This document shows positions 32,645-40,129 of a stretch of 64,000 nt of DNA, one piece after another. The notes under the pieces are model-generated. The model did no database searches. It had not been told where the DNA came from and was given only the letters and a program-made list of their open reading frames with translations. Every line of letters begins with the position of its first letter. Within the stretch, counting starts at the first letter, position 1. The stretch is from assembly GCA_001464935.1 (NCBI GenBank), contig LNEL01000049.1, positions 84,354 through 148,353 on the forward strand, written 5' to 3'. Source of the stretch: Gammaproteobacteria bacterium Ga0077536 (GTDB taxonomy: Bacteria; Pseudomonadota; Gammaproteobacteria; Ga0077536). The translations under genes and the position numbers were made by a program.

Positions 32645-33336
32645 CGGCCATGCTCGCCAGCGTGCGCAGTCTCGCCGAGGCGCGCCTGGTCGCGGCCTGC
32701 GGCGTCGACTGGATCGACTTGAAAGAGCCGGCACTGGGCGCACTCGGCGCCGTCGAAGTGGGGGTAATCGCCGACGTCGCGCGCCATCTCGGAGGACGGT
32801 TTCGGATCAGTGCCACGATTGGCGACTGCTGGGAGACACCGGCCGTGATTCCCGCGCGGGTCGTCGCGACGCATCTGGCCGGTGCCGAGTATGTGAAAGT
32901 CGGCGCCTATGCGGCGCGCCCCGATGCAGCCCTGCTGGGGGCGCTGGCAGAGGCCTGCGCGGGCACGGCGCGCGTCATCGTCGTCTGCTTCGCCGAGGCG
33001 CCACCCGATGCACCGGCGCTCGCCGCTCTTGCCGCGACCGGCATTCAGGGCGTGATGCTGGACACGGCCGACAAGCACGGCCCCGGGCTGCGTGGGCTGA
33101 TGTCGGCGCGCGCCTTACAGGCCTTTACCGACGAGGCGCGTAGACTCGGCCTGCTAAGCGGCCTGGCCGGCCGCCTCACGGTTGAAGACATCGGGCCCCT
33201 GCTGGCGCACGCGCCGGACTATCTGGGCTTTCGTGGTGCGCTGTGTGGCGCCGCCGAGCGTACTGGAGACATGGACGCCGCGCGCATCCTCGGCGTGCGT
33301 CAACGCGTCGTGTCGACGGCGGCGGCGGGGACATGA
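32641..33336 (+). CDS. mfnB: (5-formylfuran-3-yl)methyl phosphate synthase (MfnB, DUF556)
   Basis: A TIM-barrel enzyme of 231 residues that condenses two glyceraldehyde 3-phosphate molecules into the furan precursor of methanofuran. Family features are MLASVRSLAEARLVAACGVDWIDLKEP at the N-terminus with the catalytic Lys (in DLKEP), FRISATIGD near residue 60, YVKVGAY near 85, GVMLDTADKHG near 140 and YLGFRGALCG near 200. In methylotrophic bacteria the same gene belongs to the C1-transfer cluster that makes the methanofuran analogue used with tetrahydromethanopterin. The start at ATG 32641 overlaps the stop of the DUF447 gene. Confidence 0.88.
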   Translation: MTAMLASVRSLAEARLVAACGVDWIDLKEPALGALGAVEVGVIADVARHLGGRFRISATIGDCWETPAVIPARVVATHLAGAEYVKVGAYAARPDAALLGALAEACAGTARVIVVCFAEAPPDAPALAALAATGIQGVMLDTADKHGPGLRGLMSARALQAFTDEARRLGLLSGLAGRLTVEDIGPLLAHAPDYLGFRGALCGAAERTGDMDAARILGVRQRVVSTAAAGT

Positions 33337-33364
33337 ATTCTGTCTGATCACGGGAGGAGAGGGC

Positions 33365-33766
33365 ATGGGCTGGCGCGAGAAAAAATCGGAGAAGGTGTAC
33401 GACGACGCGGAAGTCGAGGCGAAACTCGCCGTCGAACTCCCGGCCTGGACGCTGAAGGACGGCTGGATTCGGCGCACCTACAAGACATCTGGCTGGAAGA
33501 GCACGCTGATGGCGGTCAACGCGATAGGTCACCTGGCGGAAGCGGCTTGGCACCACCCGGATTTGAACGTGTCCTATGCGTTCGTCACGGTCAAGCTGAT
33601 CAACCACGCGGCCAAGGGCATCACCGACAAGGACTTCGCGCTCGCGCGCAAGATCGAGGAGGTGCTGATGTGGCAGCCGGGCCTCGACGAGGACGGCCCA
33701 CTCGAAGGCACGCCGGAGGATCCCCGCTTCAAATATCTGAAATACGACGGCGCACCGAAAGCCTGA
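33365..33766 (+). CDS. Pterin-4a-carbinolamine dehydratase-like protein
   Basis: A 133-residue protein of the PCD/DCoH family, which dehydrates 4a-hydroxy-tetrahydropterins. The active-site pattern is clear: EAAWHHPDLNVSYAFVTVKL near residue 60 with the paired His, then NHAAKGITDKDFALARKIEE. The C-terminus has a distinctive extension, EGTPEDPRFKYLKYD. The ribosome site GGGAGGAGA precedes ATG 33365. No phenylalanine hydroxylase gene is nearby. A PCD-like gene of this kind occurs with tetrahydromethanopterin genes in methylotrophs, so the pterin is probably the C1 carrier or the molybdopterin pathway (inference). It follows mfnB by 28 bases. Confidence 0.88.
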   Translation: MGWREKKSEKVYDDAEVEAKLAVELPAWTLKDGWIRRTYKTSGWKSTLMAVNAIGHLAEAAWHHPDLNVSYAFVTVKLINHAAKGITDKDFALARKIEEVLMWQPGLDEDGPLEGTPEDPRFKYLKYDGAPKA

Positions 33767-33784
33767 GCCCCGCGGCGGCGCGGA

Positions 33785-34267
33785 TCAGGCTTCGCGCCGC
33801 CATTCGCCGGAACGTCCGCCGGATTTTTCCAGCAGACGGATGTCGGTCATCGTCATGCCGCGATCGATGGCCTTGCACATGTCGTAGATGGTCAGCAGCG
33901 CGATCTGCACCGCCGTCAGCGCTTCCATTTCGACCCCGGTCTGGCCGCGTGTTTCGACCGTCGCCACGCAATGGATGCGGTTTTCCTCGCGCAGGCAGTC
34001 GAAATCGACTTCCACCGCCGTCAGCGCGAGCGGATGGCACAACGGCACCAGGTCCGAGGTGCGCTTGGCGGCCATGATGCCGGCAATGCGCGAAATGCCG
34101 AGCACGTCGCCCTTCTTGTGCTGGCCCAGCAGCACCATCGCGAGGGTCTGGGCCGACATCAGGATTGAGCCTTCGGCGCGTGCCCGACGCTGGGTGACCG
34201 GTTTGTCACCGACATCGACCATGTGGGCATCGCCCTGCGCATTGAAGTGGGTCAGGCCTGAAGGCAT
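33785..34267 (-). CDS. moaC: Cyclic pyranopterin monophosphate synthase MoaC
   Basis: MoaC converts the 3',8-cyclo-GTP made by MoaA into cyclic pyranopterin monophosphate, the first pterin of molybdenum/tungsten cofactor synthesis. At 160 residues it is of usual length. Typical segments are [38 protein letters not shown], the [17 protein letters not shown] block and [20 protein letters not shown]. It is transcribed divergently from moaD, 65 bases away, and the shared gap contains a TAGAAT box that could serve moaD. Confidence 0.95.
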   Translation of the reverse strand: MPSGLTHFNAQGDAHMVDVGDKPVTQRRARAEGSILMSAQTLAMVLLGQHKKGDVLGISRIAGIMAAKRTSDLVPLCHPLALTAVEVDFDCLREENRIHCVATVETRGQTGVEMEALTAVQIALLTIYDMCKAIDRGMTMTDIRLLEKSGGRSGEWRREA

Positions 34268-34332
34268 GTGCTTGCTCCGGTTGACGGCGGGTGCGCTAGA
34301 ATCCGTCGCAACTCTATCCGAACCCGTGCGAG

Positions 34333-34593
34333 ATGGTAAACGTGAACGGCGACACTGCGATATCCGTCAAACTCTTTGCAGGCCTCGCCGAGGCTCGCGG
34401 CTGGCGCGAGCGCCGCATCGCGCACCAGCCCGGCATGACCGTCGCGGATGTCTGGCGCAGCCAGACCGGCGATGTCGCGCTGCCGCCGCGGGTGCTGTGC
34501 GCGGTGAACATGGATTACTGCGCAGCCGAAACCCCGGTGCAGCCCGGTGACGAGATCGGCTTCTTCCCGCCGGTCACGGGAGGAACGGCATGA
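34333..34593 (+). CDS. moaD: Molybdopterin synthase sulfur carrier subunit MoaD, with extended C-terminus
   Basis: This ubiquitin-fold carrier has 86 residues. Its start [14 protein letters not shown], middle [10 protein letters not shown] and end [12 protein letters not shown] match MoaD. The family normally ends exactly at Gly-Gly, where the thiocarboxylate is formed. Here two more residues (Thr-Ala) follow before the TGA. I checked the frame: the codons are GGA GGA ACG GCA TGA. The last residues overlap the moaE ATG. The extension would have to be removed, as is known for some other carriers with tails after Gly-Gly, or the aor-linked carrier (24172) does the work instead. Confidence 0.9.
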   Translation: MVNVNGDTAISVKLFAGLAEARGWRERRIAHQPGMTVADVWRSQTGDVALPPRVLCAVNMDYCAAETPVQPGDEIGFFPPVTGGTA

Positions 34594-35054
34594 CCGTCAG
34601 CGTGCGCGAGCAGCCGTTCGAACCTTACGCCGTACTCGCCGCCTACGAAAAGCAGCGTTTTCCTCTCGCCGGGACTTTCGGCGCGAGTGCGAGTTTCATC
34701 GGCACGATGCGCGATCTGAACGAAGGCGATGCGGTCACGCAGATGACGCTCGAGCATTATCCGGGCATGACCGAGCGCCATCTCGAGGCAATCTGCGCCG
34801 ACGCCAGTGCGCGCTGGCCGCTGCTCGACACCTTGATCATCCATCGCGTCGGCCTGTTGGTGCCGGGGGATCCGATCGTGCTGGTCGCCGCCTGGTCGGC
34901 GCATCGCGCCGAAGCGTTCACCGCCTGTCGTCACATCATGGAAGACTTGAAATCACGCGCGCCCTTCTGGAAGAAGGAAACGACGGCACAGGGCGAGCGC
35001 TGGGTGTCACGCAATACGTCGGGCGTCGCGCGCGACGCCGGCACAGGGGAATAA
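34590..35054 (+). CDS. moaE: Molybdopterin synthase catalytic subunit MoaE
   Basis: MoaE binds cyclic pyranopterin monophosphate and, with the MoaD thiocarboxylate, makes the dithiolene of molybdopterin. The 154 residues show GASASFIGTMRDLN near 30, LEHYPGMTERHL near 53, and the active-site segment CRHIMEDLKSRAPFWKKE near 115 with the catalytic Lys pair. Its ATG overlaps the TGA of moaD (ATGA) and pqqB begins two bases after its stop, so moaD-moaE-pqqB form one operon. Confidence 0.95.
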   Translation: MTVSVREQPFEPYAVLAAYEKQRFPLAGTFGASASFIGTMRDLNEGDAVTQMTLEHYPGMTERHLEAICADASARWPLLDTLIIHRVGLLVPGDPIVLVAAWSAHRAEAFTACRHIMEDLKSRAPFWKKETTAQGERWVSRNTSGVARDAGTGE

Positions 35055-35056
35055 TC

Positions 35057-35998
35057 ATGGCGATGCAGATCCGGGTGCTCGGTTCGGCAGCCGGTGGTGG
35101 TTATCCGCAGTGGAACTGCAATCATCCGAACAGCCGCCGGGCGCGGGCCGCGGATCCGGCCGCACCGTCCCGCACGCAGTCGTCGATCGCCGTCAGCTGC
35201 GATGGCGAACACTGGCTGCTGTGCAACGCCTCTCCAGATCTCCGTCAGCAGATCAACGACAATGCGGTGTTGCAGCCGAGTGCCGCGGGTCCGCTGCGTG
35301 CGAGCCCCATCCAGGCGGTGGTGTTGACGAACGCCGACGTGGACCACGTGACCGGTCTGCTGACGCTGCGGGAGTCGCAGGCCTTCAATCTCTACGCCAC
35401 GGGCCGTGTGCTCGAGGTGCTGGCGGCCAATTCGATATTCAACGTGCTGAACCCCGCGTTCGTGCACCGGCATCCGATTGCGCTCGACGTGCCGTTCGAG
35501 CCGCTGCGCGCCGACGGCGCCGCGCTGGGCTGCGTGGTCACCGCGTTCGCGGTGCCTGGCAAGGTCGCGCTGTGGCTGGAAGATGCCGTGCGCGGCGTGG
35601 ACGTTGGCCAGATCGGCGAAGACACGGTGGCGCTCGAAATACGCGATCCCGCGAGCGGGCAGCGCTTCTATTACATCCCCGGCTGTGCGCGGATGACACC
35701 GGAACTCGCCGCGCGCCTGCGCGGCGCCGAACTGGTGTTCTTCGACGGCACGCTATGGGTCGACGATGAGATGATCCGGGACGGCGTCGGCGTGAAGACT
35801 GGTCAACGCATGGGACATCTGAGCGTGTCCGGGCCCGCCGGCACGATGGCCGCGTTTGCGGACCTCGGCGTCCGGCGCAAGATCTTCATTCACATCAACA
35901 CGACCAATCCGATACTCATCGACAACACGCCCGAGCGAAGGGCGGTCGAGCAGGCGGGATGGGAAGTCGCCTGCGACGGCATGCACGTCGCGCTGTAG
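35057..35998 (+). CDS. pqqB: PQQ biosynthesis hydroxylase PqqB, in the moa operon
   Basis: A metallo-beta-lactamase-fold protein of 313 residues. In PQQ synthesis it hydroxylates the Tyr of the Glu-Tyr intermediate. The N-terminus VLGSAAGGGYPQWNCNHPNS and the segments RTQSSIAVS, LCNASPDLRQQI, NADVDHVTGLLTLRE, GTLWVDDEM and FIHINTTNPIL are typical. The metal-knuckle cysteines present in many homologues (CxCxxC) read CNHPNS here, so only one Cys remains. ATG 35057 has AGGGGA upstream. It lies two bases after moaE and 3.3 kb from the pqqA-C-D-E operon, on the opposite strand. That placement is unusual. Confidence 0.94.
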   Translation: MAMQIRVLGSAAGGGYPQWNCNHPNSRRARAADPAAPSRTQSSIAVSCDGEHWLLCNASPDLRQQINDNAVLQPSAAGPLRASPIQAVVLTNADVDHVTGLLTLRESQAFNLYATGRVLEVLAANSIFNVLNPAFVHRHPIALDVPFEPLRADGAALGCVVTAFAVPGKVALWLEDAVRGVDVGQIGEDTVALEIRDPASGQRFYYIPGCARMTPELAARLRGAELVFFDGTLWVDDEMIRDGVGVKTGQRMGHLSVSGPAGTMAAFADLGVRRKIFIHINTTNPILIDNTPERRAVEQAGWEVACDGMHVAL

Positions 35999-36014
35999 CG
36001 CGGCTCGAGCAAGC

Positions 36015-37286
36015 CTACAGCAGTCCTTCGAACGGCTGCACGTCCACGATTGCGCCGGCGTCGACGCCGGCGGTGTCGAGCGGCAGCACGATGAAACAGT
36101 TGGCCTGCGACATCGAGCTGAGAATCCCTGAGCCCTGATCGCCGGTCGGTGTGACCACGGCATGGCCGTCGCCGTCACGCGTGAGGTGGCCGCGCTGGAA
36201 TTCGACCCGGCCCGGGCGTTTTTTCAGCGGCTGCGTGACGCGTGCCGGCATCGTCCACGGCAGGCGTGGCGTGGTGCCCATCAGCTTCTCGAGTGCCGGG
36301 CGCACGAATTCGTAAAAGGTCACCATCACGGACACCGGGTTGCCGGGCAAGCCGAAAAACCACGCACCGTCGATGTGTCCGAAAGCCAGGGGGCGTCCGG
36401 GCTTCATCGCGACTTTCCAGAACCTGACTTCGCCGAGCCGACCCAGGATCTCTTTCGTGTAGTCGGCTTCGCCGACCGACACGCCGCCGCTCGTGATCAC
36501 CACGTCGGCATCCCGTGCCGCGCGCTTGAAAGCGGCTTCGAGCTGCTCGGGATCGTCGGTGACGACACCGAGGTCGATCAGATCGACCCCCAGCTGCGTC
36601 AGCATGCCGAACAGCGTGTAGCGATTGCTGTCGTAGATCTCGCCGAGTCCCAACGGCTCGCCGAGCGAGCGCAGTTCATCCCCGGTCGAAAAAAACGCGA
36701 CGCGCGGACGACGCATCACCGCCACTTCGGGAACGCCGAGTGACGCGATCACGCCGATGTCGGCCGCCGACAGGCGACGGCCGGGTTCGAAGGCCGCGGT
36801 GCCAGCCTGCATGTCTTCGCCAGCGGCGCGCACGTGCTGTCCGCGTCGATGACCGCCATCGAAGCGAATGCGACCCTCGCGTTCCTCGACCTTCTCCTGG
36901 ATCAGGATCGTGTCGGCGCCGTCCGGCACGACCGCGCCCGTCATGATTCTCACGGCTTCGCCGCGGGCGAGCGGCGCACGATACGGCTTGCCGGCGAACG
37001 ACGCGCCGACGACGCGCAGTTCGCCATGGCTGCCTGCGGCCGGCAGGTCGGCACTGGCGATGGCGTAACCGTCCATGGCGGAGTTCGTATGCGCCGGCAC
37101 GTCGAAGCGCGCGATGACGGGTTCGGCGAGCACGCGATCGAGCGCGCCCCGCAGGTGGACGCGTTCGTGCCCCGCCAGCGGGGTCACCGCATCGAGCAGA
37201 CGCTGCAGCGCCTCCTCGCAGGTCAGCGATGCCGGATCGTAGTCATCGTCGCAGCTTGGCAGCGTCTTGATGGGCGCATCTTTCAT
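36015..37286 (-). CDS. moeA: Molybdopterin molybdenumtransferase MoeA
   Basis: MoeA inserts molybdate (or tungstate in related forms) into adenylated molybdopterin. The 423 residues have the family landmarks: DVPAHTNSAMDGYAIAS near 65, VRIMTGAVVPDGADTI near 110, AFFSTGDELRSLGEPL near 195, ITSGGVSVGEADYTKE near 260 and FFGLPGNPVSVMVTF near 310. It begins the leftward order moaA, mobAB, moeA from the right, with a 10-base gap to mobAB. It converges with pqqB across 16 bases. Whether it handles W or Mo cannot be read from sequence. Confidence 0.95.
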   Translation of the reverse strand: MKDAPIKTLPSCDDDYDPASLTCEEALQRLLDAVTPLAGHERVHLRGALDRVLAEPVIARFDVPAHTNSAMDGYAIASADLPAAGSHGELRVVGASFAGKPYRAPLARGEAVRIMTGAVVPDGADTILIQEKVEEREGRIRFDGGHRRGQHVRAAGEDMQAGTAAFEPGRRLSAADIGVIASLGVPEVAVMRRPRVAFFSTGDELRSLGEPLGLGEIYDSNRYTLFGMLTQLGVDLIDLGVVTDDPEQLEAAFKRAARDADVVITSGGVSVGEADYTKEILGRLGEVRFWKVAMKPGRPLAFGHIDGAWFFGLPGNPVSVMVTFYEFVRPALEKLMGTTPRLPWTMPARVTQPLKKRPGRVEFQRGHLTRDGDGHAVVTPTGDQGSGILSSMSQANCFIVLPLDTAGVDAGAIVDVQPFEGLL

Positions 37287-37296
37287 GACGGTTCCT

Positions 37297-38448
37297 TTAA
37301 CGAGCGCGTGGCCACGCGGACTGCGGCGAGCGGTAGTGTTGCAGCACGAACGCGGCGATGCCGTCGAGGTCGTTGACGTTCAGCAGCGGCATCGGACGTG
37401 GCAGTGTCAGCGCGCTGTCGCTGGCGACCGCGATGATAGAGTCGTCTGCCATGCACAACAATCCGCGATCGGCGCGCGCGCGATCGGCGGCACCCAGGGC
37501 GATGCCGCGATGGACCTCGAGTTTCGGAAAGCGCTCGTGGCGAAATCCTTCGACGAGCACGAGATCGAGTGCCCGGTCTTCGAAGCGCGCGAGCAGATCG
37601 GGCAAGGCCGGATCGCCGGGCGACGCGCGCTCGGCGATGAAGGCATCGCGATGTGCAGAGGCGACCATGACGCACTCGGCGCCGGCCTTGCGGAGCTCGT
37701 AGCTGTCTTTGCCCGGGTAGTCGACATCGAATGCGTGATGGGCGTGTTTCAGCACGCCCAGGCGCAGGCCCGCCTCGCGCAGCCGGGGGATCAGGCTCGT
37801 CAGCAGGGTGGTCTTGCCGCTGCCACTGAAGCCGGCGATGCCGAGCAGGCGTGGGGCCGGGCGTGTCGGAAGCCGTGCCTCGGCCAGCGCACAGTCCTCG
37901 GGCGTATTCAGGTTCTGGAATGCGCGGTCGTCGTCGAACTCCACGGCCGCGCAGCGATGCTGGTCGTACCACGCGGTGATCTTGCGGCGCTGGCCGCGCA
38001 GAAAAGCCTCGAGCGAAGGCCCGAGGCTCGCGTGCATCAGGGCGAACACCGGTTGCAGCTCGCCGCCGCTGCGCGCGATCGCGATCTCTGCGGCGTGCAA
38101 CTGCAGGCCGGTGACAAGCCTGGACACCAGGTCCGCCGGCAGGAACGGCGAGTCGCAGGGTGCGACCGCGAGCAGCGGCGTGCGACAGTGCGCGAGGCCG
38201 CTGGCGATGCCGGCAAGCGGGCCCGGAAAATCGCCGAGCAGGTCGGCCACGACGGGATGCCCGTAACGCGCATAGACATCGGGGTGGCGATTCGCATTGA
38301 TGACCACCGTATCGACCTGCGGTGCGTAGCGCGCCAGCACATGCGCAATCAGCGGCCGGCCGCCGACTTCGACGAGGCCCTTGTCGCGGCCGCCGAGGCG
38401 GCTGCCCTGGCCGCCGGCGAGCACCAGGCCTGTGATCAATGGACGCAT
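37297..38448 (-). CDS. Fused molybdenum cofactor guanylyltransferase MobA and MobB
   Basis: A 383-residue two-domain protein. The N-terminal half (about 1-195) is MobA, a nucleotidyltransferase that links GMP to molybdopterin to make the bis-guanine dinucleotide form. It shows LVLAGGQGSRLGGRDKGL, VVINANRHPDVYARYG and DFPGPLAGIASGL. The C-terminal half (about 205-370) is MobB, a GTP-binding helper, with Walker A GFSGSGKTTLL, VLKHAHHAFDVDYPGKDSY and LVLVEGFRHERFPKLEVHR. The genes are usually separate. Fusion keeps the two partners at a one-to-one ratio. It lies between moeA and moaA in the same operon. Confidence 0.93.
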   Translation of the reverse strand: MRPLITGLVLAGGQGSRLGGRDKGLVEVGGRPLIAHVLARYAPQVDTVVINANRHPDVYARYGHPVVADLLGDFPGPLAGIASGLAHCRTPLLAVAPCDSPFLPADLVSRLVTGLQLHAAEIAIARSGGELQPVFALMHASLGPSLEAFLRGQRRKITAWYDQHRCAAVEFDDDRAFQNLNTPEDCALAEARLPTRPAPRLLGIAGFSGSGKTTLLTSLIPRLREAGLRLGVLKHAHHAFDVDYPGKDSYELRKAGAECVMVASAHRDAFIAERASPGDPALPDLLARFEDRALDLVLVEGFRHERFPKLEVHRGIALGAADRARADRGLLCMADDSIIAVASDSALTLPRPMPLLNVNDLDGIAAFVLQHYRSPQSAWPRAR

Positions 38449-38481
38449 CCGAAACAGTCGGCGAAGCGCGGGCGGCGTGCC

Positions 38482-39495
38482 TCAGCCGCCGGTCGCATTC
38501 ATGTGGCGGAAGATCACCGGTTGTTCGGTCAGCGTGAACTCATGGCCCTTCGGCTTGATGGCCATCGAGTCGCGAATGGCCTGCTTGACGCGTTCGATAT
38601 CGCCGGGATGCTCGCGCACCACGCACCGCAGATCGACCGAGTGTTCCTGGCCGAGACACAGCAGCAGCCGGCCTTCGACGGTCAGCCGCACGCGATTGCA
38701 GTTGTCGCAGAAATTGTGGCTGTGTGGCGAGATGAAGCCGACACGCGTGCCGTGTTCGACGAGCCTGAAGTAGCGAGACGGGCCACCGGTGGTTTCGGCG
38801 GTCGGCAGCAGCGTGAAATGGGGCGCCAGATCGCGCCGGATTTCGTCGCTCGAATAATAGGTCTCGGCGCGATCGTGATCGTCGATCACGCCCAGTGGCA
38901 TTTCTTCGATGAAGGAGATATCGAGTCCGCGCTCTGCCGCATATCGCACCAGTGGCACGACTTCCTCGTGATTGCGGTGTTTCAGAATCACCGAGTTGAT
39001 CTTGATGCGCTCGAAACCAACGGCCCGCGCGGTGTCGATGCCGGCGAGCACCTGCTCGAGTTTGCCGCCGCGGGTAATCTGGCGAAAGCGTTCCGGATCC
39101 AGAGAATCGAGGCTCACGTTCAGGCGCTTCACGCCCGCGCTCTTCAAATCCCCGGCGAGGCGCTGCAACTGTGAACCGTTGGTCGTGATCACGAGTTCGC
39201 GCAGGCCGGGCAGCCCCGCGATGTCTTCCATCAGCTTCACGACATTTCTGCGCACCAGCGGTTCGCCGCCGGTCAGACGAATCTTGTGCACGCCGAGTTC
39301 GACGAACGCGCGCGAGATCAGCGCCAGTTCCTCGAGACTCAGCACCTGCGGTCGCGGCACGAACTTGGTATCAGGTTCCATGCAGTACACGCAGCGGAAA
39401 TCGCAGCGGTCGGTGACCGAAATGCGCACGTAGTCGACCACGCGACCGAAGCGGTCGACGAGTTTCTCGGCGGTCGTCGCGCTGGCGACACTCAT
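38482..39495 (-). CDS. moaA: GTP 3',8-cyclase MoaA
   Basis: This radical SAM enzyme starts molybdopterin synthesis by converting GTP to 3',8-cyclo-GTP. It has 337 residues. The N-terminal cluster motif is CDFRCVYC near 32, followed by the GGEPLVR segment near 78. The C-terminal cluster is [19 protein letters not shown] near 265. It ends in Gly-Gly (ATGG), as MoaA requires. It is the first gene of a leftward operon with mobAB and moeA. A perfect TATAAT (39534-39539) and an overlapping inverted repeat (39522-39536) lie 27-44 bases upstream of the start. Confidence 0.96.
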   Translation of the reverse strand: MSVASATTAEKLVDRFGRVVDYVRISVTDRCDFRCVYCMEPDTKFVPRPQVLSLEELALISRAFVELGVHKIRLTGGEPLVRRNVVKLMEDIAGLPGLRELVITTNGSQLQRLAGDLKSAGVKRLNVSLDSLDPERFRQITRGGKLEQVLAGIDTARAVGFERIKINSVILKHRNHEEVVPLVRYAAERGLDISFIEEMPLGVIDDHDRAETYYSSDEIRRDLAPHFTLLPTAETTGGPSRYFRLVEHGTRVGFISPHSHNFCDNCNRVRLTVEGRLLLCLGQEHSVDLRCVVREHPGDIERVKQAIRDSMAIKPKGHEFTLTEQPVIFRHMNATGG

Positions 39496-39521
39496 GGGCG
39501 CAGCCTCAAATAACCTAGGGA

Positions 39522-39536
39522 AATTACTGGGTAATT
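39522..39536. promoter_or_regulatory. Inverted repeat over the moaA transcription start
   Basis: AATTAC and GTAATT form a perfect six-base inverted repeat with a TGG spacer. It partly overlaps the moaA -10 box and covers the predicted transcription start, a position typical of a repressor operator. No regulator gene lies next to it. Confidence 0.45.
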
Positions 39537-39539
39537 ATA
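39534..39539 (-). promoter_or_regulatory. TATAAT -10 box for the moaA operon
   Basis: A perfect TATAAT on the minus strand lies 38 bases before the moaA ATG, giving a leader of about 32 bases. No good -35 match is seen at 17 bases spacing, so an activator or extended element may be needed. Confidence 0.5.
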
Positions 39540-39574
39540 ACCACCGACGGTCCCTGCGCGCACGCGCCGGCGAC

Positions 39575-40045
39575 TCATGGCCAGCTCGAGTACGGTTCGT
39601 CGATGAGGCACACGTTGTAGTAACGTCGCTCGGACGAGACCTCCTCGCCAACCCAGGACGGCCGCTCGAACACATCGGATTCGCTGTCGAGTTCGATCTC
39701 GGCGACGATGAGGCCTGCGTTCGCGCCGTGGAATTCATCGATTTCCCAGACGTGGGGCGGTTGCGGCAGGTAATGGCGTGTCTTGTCGAGGCAGCGCGTG
39801 CCACAGAACATCGCCAGCATCTGCTCTGCATCGGCGAGCGGGATGGCGTATTCGAACTCGTGGCGCGAGATGCCTAGCGTCGCGCTCTTGAGGTTCAGGA
39901 AAGCGTCCGGCCCCGCCACGCGTACGCGAATGGAAACGCCCGGCGACGACGACAGGTAACCCTGGCGCATCACCGTCGAATGGGTGACCTGCGCGCGCCA
40001 GCTGTCGTCGCGCAGCAGGAATTTGCGTTCGATCTCGCGGGCCAT
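39575..40045 (-). CDS. CYTH domain protein (probable inorganic triphosphatase)
   Basis: A 156-residue single-domain protein of the triphosphate tunnel metalloenzyme superfamily. The signature EIERKFLL is at residues 3-10, followed by the positively charged tunnel strand elements VSIRVRVAG, FLNLKSAT and RHEFEYAIPL, and by acidic metal residues in VWEIDEFHGANAGLIVAEIEL. Bacterial members of this short type usually hydrolyse tripolyphosphate or bind nucleotides. There is no CHAD domain. It is divergent from the AmpG-like gene and not obviously part of the moa operon. Confidence 0.85.
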   Translation of the reverse strand: MAREIERKFLLRDDSWRAQVTHSTVMRQGYLSSSPGVSIRVRVAGPDAFLNLKSATLGISRHEFEYAIPLADAEQMLAMFCGTRCLDKTRHYLPQPPHVWEIDEFHGANAGLIVAEIELDSESDVFERPSWVGEEVSSERRYYNVCLIDEPYSSWP

Positions 40046-40129
40046 CGTCCTCTCCGTCGCGGGCGGGCAGGGCGGCAGTCTAGCAGGCGCGCGGCGCGAC
40101 GGACCGCGCGCATGTGCGACAATTCGCCG

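Noticed and set aside
37267..39174. Long plus-strand frame opposite mobAB and moaA
   Set aside because: The minus-strand proteins are conserved and in a sensible operon. The frame here is a codon-bias shadow.
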